This document shows, piece by piece, positions 20,907 to 35,900 of a stretch of DNA of 64,000 bases. The stretch is taken from positions 101,946,221 through 102,010,220 of the forward strand of contig OZ024931.1 of the NCBI GenBank assembly GCA_964017235.1. Reading direction: 5' to 3'. How positions within the stretch are numbered: position 1 is the first letter of the stretch; each line of letters starts with the position of its first letter. A program made the position numbers and the translations under genes. The stretch comes from Sabellastarte sp. h YS-2021 (taxonomy: Eukaryota > Annelida > Polychaeta > Sabellida > Sabellidae). The notes under the pieces are model-generated. The model was not told the origin of the DNA. It did not search any database and was given only the letters and a program-made list of their open reading frames with translations.

Positions 20907-23900
20907 CTAAATAAGAACAATAAACAACATATCCATGACGTTTTAGCAAAATACCAATTTTGATCAATGAGGACAAATACTTATATTTTTCCTAACAACT
21001 GTTATAGGTTGGATCAACTTACTGGCTGACAATAAAGAAAGCTTCAAATATGTTTCAACCTTGACAAAAGTGGGACAAAAAGCACTCAACTATCCATGTC
21101 ATGACATCAGGGATTCACTGAACCTTAGCACTTATGTATCTCAAGACATGGAAGCTTTCCAACTGCAAAAATACCTAATCAGATAACCAGGCAAATTCAA
21201 CTGTTGTAAATGAGGGCCAATATTGAATCCTCCCATCAGGAAACTTGTGTAAATAGGGTTAAGGTCATTTCGAGATCTAGATTTTGCGTTTCATTCACTC
21301 ATTTACTTAAATTTATCCACATTTCTGAAACAGTTTTATCTTTCCACTGGAATTATTTTTATATACCTCAAATGATAGAAGGATTCAAATGAACATTCAA
21401 ATATGAAGTTAACAGATTTGTGCAATAAAATTCACATTTATGAGAAATTGGGTGGGCCCAATTTAGATTGGTCTGACTTTTACAAAAGACAATGAAGGTC
21501 CACCCACTGATATAAAGTCACCATACAATGAGCTGAGATGGGTTTTTTTTGACTACACAGTGTTTCACTGGATCTTTCTGCTGACCTTGTTAGTACCCCG
21601 ACTGGCATATCGCTTTAGCCACTCGTAGACAGCAAAGTGAATGGCAGGGTTGGCAGCCAGCACCAGTGAGGGGATGGTTCCTCCCCACAGCGACCCCACA
21701 CCTTCCTGACGCACAATCTGAACCAGACAGTCTGCAGAGAGATAAGACATGTCATATGGAAGATAACAGAAAGGTGTGATATAACCATATATTAAATCAC
21801 ATATATACTTCACACATATGCTTTGTTTTACCCTCAGCTGGTTAGCAAGTCTCTTCTTAAAAATGTAAACATGCTGTGTATAAAATACTTCATTGTCTTC
21901 TTACCTATCATGCCTGTGTAGTGAGGTAGTTTTGATGAGGTGTCACCGGCAGGCTTGTTTTTCTGCAGTTTTAACCTGGTATTGGCAACCCATAATGGGG
22001 TTGTTGTCAGAACATTAACGACACCTACAATACAATGATGTATAGAAGCTATTAAAAACATAAAACATCAATAAAAACAAGCAGTCACTGGTTTATCTAT
22101 CTATCAAACTCAAACTTTTAAATATTCTGAAGTGAAAGGAAACTAAATATTTTGGAATTCTGACTACTGTAAAATAAAATGATATATGGAGGCTTAGTCT
22201 GCATGGTCTTCTATCACATTCTGTTTGGTTTAATTTTTAATGACCAGAAATATGCAAAAAATAAGACTAAATTCGTAGGTAAACAATCTTAACCATTTGC
22301 ATTAAGACAAAGCCATGACAATTCTTCAATATTATACAGTTTAATAGCAATGTAAAGGCTATTGTTTGCAATTCAGTGTCTTCCTCCCATATCTGTGGCT
22401 GTGAAATGAGTTATTATCTGACAGCCATTTTAAGATTTGACAGAGCTTACAATGGAAGAGAGAGATAAAGGAAGTTTTAAAAACAAAATATTTGTCCTCT
22501 TCATACAAGTCAATGCATTTCAATTAGAGGGAAACCATGTGGTTTGGGGAGAAAGGAGTGACCCATTATCATCCACTTACTACATATAATTAAGCCATTT
22601 GAATGAGGAAAACATAGACATTAATCTACCATACACAAGAGTGTATTATGTGCATTTTGTTTTCTGCCACACACAAGTCAGTATTATGTGCATTTTGTTT
22701 AATATGTTCAGATATGTACATAATATGCACCCTTGCCACTGCAGTGCTTGTACACACTTGAATGAAACATTCTGATATCATTCAAGTAAACAAAAACTTG
22801 GAAAGCAAATTATGATGAATTTATAACATTACAAAGCTTTATAGTTTTATTATTTTTAAAAAGGGATATATATGTCGAGATTATAACATACATGGCATTT
22901 ATTTGACTGGATCATGAGAAGAATCCACTAATATACCTGCTAAGTAGGCCAGTACCAGGTCTTTTGAAGGATATCCTTTGACACCCTTTGGGTAGGAGAC
23001 TGCTTTCAATGAGTTGAATACGTAGAAATACACAAAGTTTGAGCAGCACAAACTGTTAACTACAGGAAGCCAGCCCTTGAACAGCCCTGACCTGTTAACA
23101 CAGTATTTACACATCATCTTTCAATTTATATACACAACCTACAAAAACGAATTATAATTGGGTTATTTTCATGACGCTGAACCTTGAAATCTTAACATGC
23201 CAGTCTATCTGACACCGACTGACTCAGCCATTATACTGATATGACTGGAAGTCATCCAATTTTCTGGAAGTTAGTTGCTCATCCTTGACCTTAATGACTG
23301 ATTATCTGTTAGATTTCACCAAAAAATCAGGGTGGCATATTTTTCACTCATCAAATTATAAGATTAGATAAGATAATCATTTGAAATTTAAATTCTTTGG
23401 AACTGTTAAAATGAAACTTGTAATAACTAGAAAAAGGATTTTGAAAGAAATACATAGTGTCCAAATAAGTAAATAATTATAACATATTAAAGGATGGAAA
23501 AAAGGAAAAGTATACTGTAAAAAATATCCTCAAACAAAAACAATCATCACAGACACACTTTTGTTATTGTTTAATAATACACTCTTATCTAGACCAGATA
23601 TTGCAAAACAATACATTTGATTATGAGGTATTTATTGAGGGGTAAAATAGCCTTGGTAAAGGCTAATTTTGCATCTATGGCTCTGAAAATGTCACAGCAT
23701 CTGATGGGTTTTCTAGACTCCCAGTATATGGTTTCCTATTACCTGCCAATACATTTAAAAGCTTTAAAAGCAATAATAAAAAGCCACAAACACAAAATCT
23801 GTGATTTTATGATTCCAGATTGAACCATATGGAGGGGGGGTGTGTGTAAATCTGACCGGCTTTCTAGACTCTCAGCATATGGTTCCTTTTACCTCCTAAT

Positions 23901-26900
23901 ACATTTGAAACCTCTAAAAGTGATAATAAAGTAGACTCTAGTATAAGGCTAAAACACAAAATCTCTAATTTTATTAACCTAGTTTGAGCTATAAGAGTGT
24001 TCCGAGAGTACATTTGAGCAATTTTCTAAAATCCCAGCATATGGTTTAAATTTACCTCCCAATACATTTGAAGGTTGTAGAATCAAGTATAAATAGATAT
24101 AAAAAAAATGAATAGATATAAAAGATAAATAAGCAATCAGTTCCTGTGAACAGCTCTGTGTCAGTAGAAAAGGAGGCAAAAGGTATGCACTGCAAAATAA
24201 ATTGGTATTCAGTAAAGTACAAAGTAAACTGTGCTTCTAAAGTTAAATAAATGTTAAGGTGCTTCCTAAGGAGATACTGAGGATCTGGTTCTTATACAAA
24301 GTAAGAGAGTTCAAAAAGTGGAAGCATAGTGACTACAGATGTAGAGCTAATACGTTCACAAAGTCATGTACCTCTGGCCTAGTGCATATTGGCAAAATAA
24401 CAGACAAATCCCTCCAATAACGTCACAGAAATTATCACATGATAAAACACATTTAAAGCAAAATTTTATTTAGTCTTTAATTTTGGTCCCAGGAGAGCAT
24501 TAGTGAGGATAAGGGTATTTTATGCAATAAAAATAAAAAATTCATATTAAATGAAACCCTTGCCCTTGAGAAAATCTTCTGGAGTTTTAAGACCCATTCT
24601 CAATTCCTCACAGATATTATTTAGTTTTTTGCTGCAGGTTAACTGCAGCATGATACTCTGTTTTTACAGTGTAAAAGTAAATGTTCCCCCTCGTAAAATA
24701 TTTCCCAACAGGGGAGATATTTTTTAGAATATATTACCGCCCCCCACCATGAAAATTCCCTGCTTTATTTTAACTTTATTTAAAAGAAGAAACATTTCAT
24801 ACAGAAAGAAGGAACTGAACACCAAAATTATTGTAATCAAAATATAATAAAGCTTTTAGACGCCTTAGAATAGATTTTTCTATTGTCTTGTTGAATTAAA
24901 CTTAATTATTTATGATTCATGGAAATTCAGACACAATTTATTTCCAAGTGATTATATATCAGGTTATAAACTATAAAATACTTTTATTTGTAAAGTGATT
25001 ATTGTCATTTACTACTTTCAACAACAACTAGAAATAGGATGCATTGGCATACGTAATGTCCACCCAATGGGAAGCATGAGTTTTGCTCTAAAACTTGGAC
25101 AAAATTGGCAAGAGTAGATTGCTGAGATACCCGGTGGATCGAAAATTTCGACGAAATCATTCTACACGGTTAAGGAGATAGAAGCAAATTAGTGTCTTTG
25201 CATTTTGTCGCGCCGACCGGTAAAGCAATTGTCCGTTGGATAGGATGTATTAACGTAATAAAAAAAGATTTTAGAACAAACTTTAAGATCCGAAAACCTT
25301 AAAAGTGCTGCCATGGCAATAGTTGCCGCTGAAAATTTTGTTAAAATCTGTTCAGAGGTTTAGTCTGTGGAATACCCACAAACTTTAAGACCAGAAAATC
25401 TTAAAAGTGTTCCCATGGCAACAGTGGCAGAAAGATACCCACCAAAACCAAATCAGCTCTAGATCCTATAGTACTAAACATGTCCTGAAAATTTGGTGAA
25501 AATCCATGTAGGGGTTTAGGCTGTGGAACATCCATAAACTTTAAGACCCGAAAATCTTAAAACTGTTGCTATGGCAACAGAGGTAGCCAGATACCTATCA
25601 AAACCTTATCAGCTCTAGATCCTCTTAAGGTAAACATACCCTGAAAATTTGGTGAAAATCCGTGCAGGGGTTTTGTCTGTGGAACACCCACAATCTTTAA
25701 AACTTGAAAATCTTAAAAGTGCTGCCATGGCAACAGTTGTTACTGGATACCCCCCAAAACCTAATCAGCTCTAGATCCTCTTGGGGTAAACAACCCCTGA
25801 AAATTTGGTAAAAATCCGTGCAAGGGTTTAGACTGTGGAACACCCACAAGCTTTATGCCTCACAGTCTTATATAGGCATATATATGCAGTAAAAGGTACC
25901 ATTTTGAGTCATTTTAGCAGGCCTAAGGTGACCTTGAAAAAAATAGCCAAGGTCAACAAACTGGATGCTGGTACTCCCTCATGTACTCAACCTCCGAAGC
26001 AATTTTCAATAGTTTCAATGCAATATAGTTAGCATTAAGTGTGAAAATATCTCCAAAAAGGCCAAAAATGGCAGTCAGTGGATGACATTTAATGAAGAGC
26101 TTCAAGGTCAAATTTCTGCATGCTTACAGTGGACATATATATGTATTATATACCAACCATAGGCTGATCTAACTTTCTGTATATGAGAACTGGGCCAAAA
26201 TGTGAAAAATTGCCAAAATCTGACCTTTAAGAGGCCACCAGTGACCTTGAAATTGAAGGTCAAGGTCACAAAACAATAGCGTTCATGGCATTGCCCATAT
26301 ATACCCACATACCAAATTTGAAAGGTCTAACTAAAATATTTTCTAAGTTATCGCGTCTGAAAGGAAATCTCTGCAGCGGGGGCAGAGGCAGCGGCGTGAC
26401 CGTACTGAATCCTAAATATCCCTGACTTTCATCCGGGGATACAATAAAGGGTAGACAACCTGACCACAAAGTTAGTGTTGAACTAGGGTGATGTATTAGC
26501 AGAGGTTTTTAAACTTGTCATACTTAATTATGGATTTATTTATCAATGTGTCAAATCAATGTAAACTGATTGTAATCTACTTTCTTGGGTGAACTCTTAC
26601 TGGAGTGAACTGCCTTCTGTGACTGGATATACAGGACAGTGGATTGCTGATAAGCAAATACTGTTCACATCTCAAAGTGAATGTCAGATATACTGAACAT
26701 ATGGATACAGATGTTTTGTGCTGGTGAACACTGGACCGATCACTGGACAGAGTGTTAGACTGAATAGACAAGCTTGTTTTAACTGTTAGGTGGATAGGAC
26801 TGTGGTCAGATGAGATTGATTTCATTATTGTATTATTAATTATTAGAGTATCTTAGTTGATTACAATTATTATTTTAATTGTTAGATAAATTAAAATAAA

Positions 26901-29900
26901 TTGGATTGCTGATAAGTGAATACTGTTCACATCTCAGAGCGAATGTCAGATACACTAAACATTTGGATACAGATGTTTTGTACTGTTGATCTGTGGTCAG
27001 ATCAGATTGATTTTATTATCATATTATTAATGATTAGAGTATATTAGTTGATTGTAATTATTATTTTAATTGTTAGATAAATTTGTTAAACAAAGCTTTC
27101 TTTCCTTTCCTGTTACAACTTGAAAGCAGCCAGCGGGTTAACTGTTACCATACTTGCCCATGTTATCCATAACAATACAAAGTATGCTAACCTACACAAC
27201 ACTGTGAAGTAACTTACAGTCCTTCTTCTCTGAATATTTCTGCTATAAGAGCTGGGAAATGCCGACCTCTACTTGAGTCATCAACTGGAAGCACCATGAA
27301 GAAAGAAAAAAAAAAAATAAAGCACAAAATATTATTCCTGTGTTTAACTAGAAAAATGTTTTTGCTAACAAAAACAAAGTGTCCCCAAAGGATAGATGCA
27401 ATATAGCATAAAGTAGGAAAAGGTTTTTGAAAAGAAAAACTTGCAGCACTGAGAGAAGAAGTGAAAGTTTAGCAGACAGTGTGGAGGTTTATGCATTAAT
27501 ATGAAAGAAAAAATTAAGCTTTATCTTGTTTTCGATGGTCATACATTGTGTAAAGTTGACTTAATGCTATGCTATAGTGTTGTAAGAACAGTAGTTTTAA
27601 AGGAGACATAAGGCAAAAACAGAAAATCTGTTATTTTATAACCCCAGTTTCACCCACAAGAGGGGTCAGGGGGTAAACCTGACTGGCTTTATAGACTCTT
27701 CATATATGGAATCCATTCTAAAGCTGTAAAAGCAATAATAAAGGAGATATAAGGCAAAAGGAAAAAAATCTGCTAGTTTGACTGATAAGGTGTGTGTGTG
27801 TGTGGGGGGGGGGGGGTCTAAATCTGACTGGCTATGTATGTCTGTATATGATTTTCTATACTCTCTTAATACATTCTAAAGCTGTAAAAGCATTAATAAA
27901 CAAGATATATGGCAAAAACACAAAATCGGCTATTTTATAACCCCAGCTTGACTCATAAGGGGGGTTAGGGGGCAAATCTGACCAGCTATATAAACCCTGC
28001 ACATATGGTTTCCCAATATCTCTTAATAAATGCTGAAGCTGTAAAAGCATTAAAAAAGGAGACATAAGGGAAAAACACAAAATTGCAAATTTAATAAGTA
28101 AATTAAATTTTTTTTATAAGTTAATACCCTATCCAATGGATAATTGCTAATCCAGTCAGCGCAGACTGGCCCGCCAAAGAAAGTCGCCCTGTATATACCA
28201 GGACGCTCATTATTACTCCCAGGGGTGATAAAGACAGAACTTGCAAAAGTTGGGGATGGGTGTTTGATTGTAATAAAAGTCAAATAAAACACTTATACCC
28301 TAATTTCAGTGTATCTTTGATCTAACATGTGATTTTTCTGGGGTTTTTATTGCCATTTCAGCCTTTAATGTGTTGAACGATAATAGACTCCTATTTACGG
28401 TTCTCCGTGGTAAATACAAGGTAGAGATTAATGAGGGAAAAATCTATAAAACTCACCTTAAGTGGACAAATATATCATCTGATACCATTTATTATTGATC
28501 CAATAAATAACTTTCAATAATGTCATTTTATTTTAATTTAATGTCAGTGCAGGTGTACACTGCACGTGTCGGGAAACAACTAGATATTGTGTCTCGACGC
28601 AGTGTATCCCCGGACGGGACATGGTTGAAGTGTAACATACGTTATAGGTTTGCTGGATGGGACATGATGGACCTTATATACATTTTGTACTTACAGTAGA
28701 TTCCCTCTATTTTACACCAGCAGTATAAGATTCAGGGTAAAGGATTTCGTGTAAGATGTCTTGACATGTTAAAGCTGTAGTTACAATAATAAGGAGATCC
28801 CAGCCATTGTATGAAAGACCATATTCAACCGTGAAGGAGGCATCAAGGGCAAATCTGACCCCACCACAAGAATTGGGGCACATGGTTTCCTGTAAGTTGT
28901 CTTGATATCCAAAACCCCTCGCCAAATTACAAGGTGCGACCAATAATAAGGGAGATATAGGTCATTATAAGTATCAAGAACCACGTTTGACCTTAAAGAA
29001 GGGGTCAAAGGTCAATTCTGAACCAACCCAAAAATTTGGGGTACATGATTTCCCATAAGTCTTCACATCCAAACCTCTACGACCAATAATAAGGGAGATA
29101 TACACCATTATAGGTATCAAGGACCACATTTGACCTTCAAGGAGGGCTCCAAAGTCAAATCTGACATCACCAAAAGATTCGGGCCACATGATTTCCTATA
29201 AGTTGTCTTCACATCCAAAACCTCCACGAGTAATAGTAAGGGAGATATAGGCCATTATAGGTATCAAGGACCACATTCAACCTTGAAGGAGGGGCCCAAG
29301 GTCAACTGTGACCAATAATAAGGGAGATATAGACCATTAGAGATATCAAGGACCACATTCGACCTTGAAGGAGGGATCTAAGGTCAAATCTGACCCCACC
29401 AAAAGATTTGGGGCACATGATTTCCTATAGGTTGTCTTGACATCCAAAACCTCTACGACCAATAACAAGGGAGATATAGGCCATTATAGGTATGAAGCAC
29501 CACATTTGACCTTGAAGGAGGGGTCCAAGGTCAAATCTGAAACCAGCAAAAGATTCGGGGCACATGATTTCTTATAAGTTGTCTTCACATCCAAAACCTC
29601 TACGACCAATAATAAAGGATATATAACAAACTGGACCAAATGTTGGCCAGGCAAGATTTCATAGCAGGGAAGATATCTTGAAACCTTGGTAAGGATAGGT
29701 GCTAGGATATTACTCAGTTAGCTATGGACCTACAGCTCTAAAAATTTGCCATGACAGAGGACATTTAAAAGTACATGAACAACATATTTGACAAAAACCC
29801 TTATTTAATAGGTTTGCAGATATAAGTGATTTACTCAATGGTGAACTGTCAAGGTAGCTATTACCCAGTTAGCTATGGACCTACAGATCTGAAAATTTAG

Positions 29901-32900
29901 CATGACACTGTCCATCAAGAAGTAGCTGAACAACATATTTGACAAAATTATTGTAACTCTAACAGTTATGAAGAAAAATATCATTTACTCATTTTGGTCA
30001 TGGTTAAAAACTGAATATACCTATTACTCACGTAGCTATTGAGATAGACCTTTGAAAAAGTTACCACCTTGTAGGCATGGAGAAAGTAGCTGAACAACAT
30101 ATTTTACCAAAATGTTGTAAATGCAGTCATTTTTGAGTTATAAGCACTTTACTCAAAGTAGCTACCAGTGCTATTACTCACTTAGCTCTGCACCTATGCC
30201 ATACATAATCTCCTGTCCAGCTGGTCATCTAGAGACTAGGCCAAGGACGCATCTGTGGCCAGATGCAAGATGTATCCACCGGAAAAAGCCAACTAACAGT
30301 TCGATGGTAAACAGCATTTTTCAATAATAAGCAAATTGTAAGCACTTTAATGGTTGGCTACCCTCATTTGACCTTGAAGCAAGAGCCCAAAGTCAAATGT
30401 GACCATATCAGAAGATTCGCAGCCCATGATTTCCTATAGGTTGTTTCACATTGCAAACCTCTAGGGCCAATAACATGCGAGTTATAACAACTTTTAAGTT
30501 TGCCTATCCTCGTTTGACCTTGAAGGAGGGGCCCAAAGTCAAATCTGACCACATAAAAATATTCGCAGTCCATGATTTCCTATAGCTTGGTTTCACATTA
30601 CAAACCTCTAGGACCAATGATAAGCGAGTTATAACCACTTTTAAGTTTGGCTATCCTCATTTGACCTTGAAGAAGGGACCCACGGTCAAATCCAACCAGA
30701 TCAAAAGATTCGCAGCCCATGACTTCCTATATGTTGGTTTCACATTGAAAACCTCTAGGACCAATAATAAGCGAGTTATAAGCACTATAAGTTTGGCTAA
30801 TCTTGTTTGACCTCCAAGGAGAGGCCCAAGGTCAAATCCAACCACATCAGAAGATTCAAAGCCCATGATTTCCTATATGTTAGCTTCACATTGTAAACCT
30901 CTAGGATCAATAACAAGTGAGTTATAGGCACTTTTAAGTTGGTCTATCCTCGCTTGACATCAAAAGATTCGCAGCCCATGATTTTTAATAGGTTGGTTTC
31001 ACATTGCAAACCTCTAGGACCAAAAACAAGCGAGTTATAACCACTTTTAAGTTTGGCTATCCTCATTTGACCTTGAAGGAGGGGCTCAAGGTCAAATCTG
31101 ACCACATCAAAAGATTCGTAGCCCATGATTTCCTATAGGTTGGTTTCACATTGCAAACCTCTAGGACCAATAATAAGGGAGATATAAGCACTTTTCATAA
31201 CTGAAAAGAAACGCCTGTGGCAGTCATCTTGTTTTTCAAAATGAGGCCAAAAATATTTTCAGTCAAGATTTTGTAATGATGAACATATCCTGTGAATTTG
31301 AGATCTCTACCTATAATGCCCATTGTTCTAGAGGGCCAACAAAACTCCTTGCTGAAAGTTGAAAAAAAAAAACGCCCGTAGTGGCCATCTTGTTTTTCAA
31401 AATGAGCCCAAAAGTATTCCCAGGCAAGATTTTATGGTTATGAATATATCCTGCAAATTTGAGAAGTCTACCTATAATACCCTGGCCTCTAGAGGGGTAA
31501 CGAGAAAATCGCTAGACACATACATAATCCGTAGTATCCACCGGATGCTATATGGTGGATACAATAATCAACACGAGCCAGTAAGTTATACAGCCAATAA
31601 TAAAGGAGGTATATGGTTTCACAGTCTTATATAGGCATGTATATGCAGTAAAAGGTACCATTTTGAGTCATTTTAGCAGGCCTAAGGTGACCTTGAAAAC
31701 AATAGCCAAGGTCAACAAACTGGATGCTGGTAATCCATCATGTACTCAACCTCCAAAGCCATTTTCAATAGTTCCCATGCAATATAGTCAGCATTAAGTG
31801 TGAAAATATCTCCAAAAAGACCAAAAATGGTCTGGGTGAGGTACTTTGGCAGTCTGTGGATGACCTTCAATTGAAGAGCTTCAAGGTCAAATTTCTGCAT
31901 GCTTACAGAGGACATATATATATATATATTATATATACCAGCCATAGGATGATCTAACTTTCTGTATATAAAAACTGGGGCAATATGTGAAAAAATGGCC
32001 AAAATATGACCATTAAGTGGCTACCACTGATCTTGAAATTGAAGGTCAAGGTCACAAAACAATAGCGTTTATGGCATTGCCCATATACCCACATACCAAA
32101 TTTGAAAGGTCTAACTAAAATGTTTTTTAAGTTATCGCGTCCGAAAGGAAATCTCTGCGGCGGCAGCATGACCGTACTGAATCCTAAGCATCCCTGACTT
32201 TCATCCGAGGATACAATTACAGGCCTCATAAAAAAACTTTGAACCATCTTGATAGAAACAAACAGAAAATGTTTAAAGTCACTTAATGTCTGTTCATATT
32301 TTTCTAATTTTATTGCTTCAAACATTTTAACTAATACTAATACTCTTTTGAATTCCCTAGACCATTTAGAGTCATATAAAGCATAATAGGTTATTTACTT
32401 AGAAAACTGAGAGCAGAAAATATGGAGACAAAACTTTTGAAAAAACGTCATCCGTAAGGTATTTACATGAGCAGGATGTGTAATCAGTACCAGTTACTAG
32501 CCAGAGATCTGAAAGAAAGGACGTAAGAATTAATGTTAGCAATACAGGTGTTTTCATTTAACGGATATATTTTTCTGATATTTATGAAATAGCATGGTTT
32601 ATGTCTGGGTCATTTTTTTCTTTTTTTTTTGTACATTTGTACATTTGATGAAAGTTGGGGAAGCTGCGTTTACTCGACTATGGGCATAACAACGAGCAGT
32701 TCCGGTAATATACTGGCCCGCCTGTCCCACTGTGCATTCGCCAGGGGGCGCATCATACTTCCTTCCTGTCTAGACAGCGTGACATCATAGCATCTTTTTC
32801 GTTGTGTAAATCTATTAAGACCCCCTAGCTGACAGAGGGGCCGGTTGGGAGCGCCTTGCATGTCCACTGGATAGGGTATTAACTTATAAAACTTTAATTT

Positions 32901-35900
32901 ACTTACTAAATTTGCAATTTTATTGCGTTAATACATCCTATCCAATGGACAAGTGCTGAATAACTACCACTTGGTCGGTTGGTAAGTTACCAGGGACTTA
33001 AGTGAACTCATAAAACAAACTAACAAATTTTTCTAGGCCAGGGTTGATCTTAAGTGAGGAAACCCTGTAAGGGCATGATTGGTTACCTGCAGCCAGTTAC
33101 CCAGGGCTATACTGACATTGCCAAATTGGGCTAGTTTGTTATTGAATATAGAAGAAAATGAGGGGGTGGATTACTGAGTGCCTATGTAATCCGGATAATA
33201 GCCATCCATAATCACACAAATTGGTTGATGCCAATGGGTGCCAGGGAGTGCAGTCTGAATATTCAAGACAACTCAGTACGCCTTCGTCTGGAAGTATTAG
33301 ATGATTCAAACTTTGGTGTGCACCACTCTAGCACAGTGAACTGCATATGTTTGTGGCTGTGTCCATCACTTTTGAAGTGACGTGAGACTGGTGTAATTTG
33401 TCCATCTTTTTGAGCTGATGATTTATGTTCATACATTCTTTTTCTAAGTGCTCTAGAAGTTTCTCCAACATAATGTTTTTGGCACTTAGAACAGGTAATC
33501 AAATATATCACATTCGAGATTTCACATGTGATATGTTTAGGTAAGTCAATTGTTCTGTGTGACTTTTTTGTAAAGTTACATGAGACTCGATCCTTATTTT
33601 TAATTAAGGGGCAGTATGTGCATTTGCCTAATCTGTTAAGTGTCTCATCTGAGATTCTGGCAATGGGGATGGGTGTGTCACAGCCACTTGGAGGTTCAGA
33701 AGTGACATTAATCCGTGACATGGCATCCAGGAAATCAGTTTGGCTAACAGTGGTTGAAGGGGCACTCATAGTAAGAATACCAAGACATATAACTTCCTGT
33801 TACTGCAAACTGGGCAAATAAAGTGTAATGCCTGATATAATTGGCTATATGTCAATTGTATTTCGACTGTCTATTACTAATGTAGCAGTCTCATCAGAGG
33901 CTATGATTTATTCTAAGTCAGGACTCCCTGAAGTACATTGAGGGTTTTGGCTTGTACCCCTGTTCTGTACCTGCAAACCTGTAAATTCACAGGTTTACAG
34001 GTACAGAACCGGTTCTGAAGCGGTTCTAAACCGGTACAAACCAGGGGTACAAGCCAAAACCCTCAATGTATTTGAATATGAATACTTTACTTTTTTCACA
34101 AAAGTGTTCAAATACAAATACAAAGAAAAGTATATTTGAATATACTTACTCAATATGAATACGAATACCCCAGGCCTGCAAATGGTAGTGCTTTAAATTG
34201 GTATGTTTTGCCCTAGACATGAAATCTCAGGTATTTTCTTGATTGGTTTTGTATGGGTATGTGGAAGTAGGTGTCCTTAAAATCAATGGATGTGACCCAC
34301 TCCCCTGTCTGCAGGGAGGTCCGGATCGTCTCTGGTGTCTCCATTTTGAATTTTTCTGCCTTGAGGAATTTGTGGAGATCTAGAACAGGTATCCATTTGT
34401 TGTTTGGTTTTGGGATCAAAAATAGCTGGTTGTAAAAGGCCAGAGATTCTTGATTTTTGACTAACTCTACTGTATTTTGTTTGTCAGCTGATGCAATGCC
34501 TCCAACAGGTAGAGGTTCCTGAGAGGATGTACATAGCAGCTGATGATTGCAGTTTGGTCTGGTCTGGAAAAGTAGGGTGTAACCCTCTTTCAACATTTGT
34601 ACTAATTTGGGTCCGGCCCCCGAGGCTTCCCAAGTTTCTCAAAACTGGTTTAGTTTGGCCATTACAGGCAGATTTTGTGCAACATTTGGGATATTTGGTG
34701 CAAGTTTGACTGAACACAATTGATCAACACAGGAAACATTGTTCACATATTTTAATGACTGATGTTGTCTTACAATAGTCAGACTTACACCTTTCCTTTG
34801 TGGCTGCCCTTGATCAATATGTGCACAATTTACAACAACTGAGTTTACAACATTTGTTACAGTCTGACAAACTTCTACTGTCTCTCCAGACACTGGTCTG
34901 GTCTGGTGACACTGATACAAGTTTAGAGTCTCTTGGTGGTTTCTGTGGTTCAGTCCGGTCCGGTAGGGCTGATACAAATTTACACTCTTTAAAGTCTGTT
35001 TGTCCTGGGTCAGCTGCCTGCAAAGTGGAGCGCTTACACAGTAATTGGCATTTATACGATGGCTGACCCCTGGCCGGACGTAAGGAAAACTAGTTTGACT
35101 GTCGACCACCTTTCTTCTTGCTGAAACGTCCCAGTTGTTTCCATACTGGCTTGCCAGGTTTCTGTTCCTGTGTTTGTCTATCCGACCCTTTGTAAGGGTG
35201 AAATCTACTCTCCCTCCTGCCACCAGACTGTCCATAAGACTGACCCTTGTTCTCAAATCTGCCCATATCATCTTCAGCCCTTTTCAACACAGAGTCCAGA
35301 AAAAGTGTAGACAAGTCCAGAGGAACTTCACATAAGGCTGCCAGTGTGTCCTGTTTCAGGCCGGATTAGACATGTGCCAAGTATGAGTCCCTTCTGCAGA
35401 GAGTTAAATTCGCCATGGAGACAAAGGTGAAATTGGCTACACACTGTGTGATACTGGGGATGAAGTTCATCAAATACTGAAACTCTTCTGTAGCAGCTCC
35501 TGCTTTGCCATCCAACTTCCCTTGGCCTGATCTGTCTGTAAAACTCTCAACTGTGTTTGCATACCTTGCTGGACCTTGTTAAGGCACCTACTGAGTCCAG
35601 CTGCCTGGTTGCACACATATGTGGTCTCTCTTGCAGCCTTCTCCCAATGTCTGAGAGTATCCTGTGACAAGGTATGTGCAGTCAGAGCTGGTGATGTGAG
35701 TCCAGATGATCTTGCTACCTGACTGTATGCACTGTTTAGTTTTGCAGAGTCATAGTGCCAGAATGATACAGAACTGGCCAGTCTGTCCTGGTTGGGGTAG
35801 AGCCCGTACCATTTAGCATGACATTTGCTGTGCTTCACAAACTGGTCCTCAGCAGACCCCCTGTCTCAGAACTTCTGGACGGATATCCTTGAGTGAGTAT

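Larger units (their letters stand above)
28200..32694. mobile_element. 4.5 kb insertion in the left ITR of DIRS-C
   Basis: The ITR sequence stops after CCCTGTATATAC and resumes at TAATATACTGG. The insert ends resemble an imperfect inverted pair, CCAGGACGCTCATTATTACT and the complement of AACAACGAGCAGTTCCGG, possibly TA-flanked. No transposase was seen. It contains satellite arrays and the dispersed repeat copy 2. It could also be several nested insertions. Confidence 0.45.

Noticed and set aside
21565..21585. Reading SLC25A17 exon 6 on to the stop after KVSRKIQ
   Set aside because: A GTCAGC donor follows AAG, and exon 7 continues the protein with clear PMP34 homology in phase.
28707..31126. 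Six minus-strand frames of 60-80 codons
   Set aside because: They coincide with 146-147 bp satellite units.
31620..32325. Frames of 96 and 123 codons
   Set aside because: They run through a dispersed repeat whose other copy at 25.9 kb does not keep them open.
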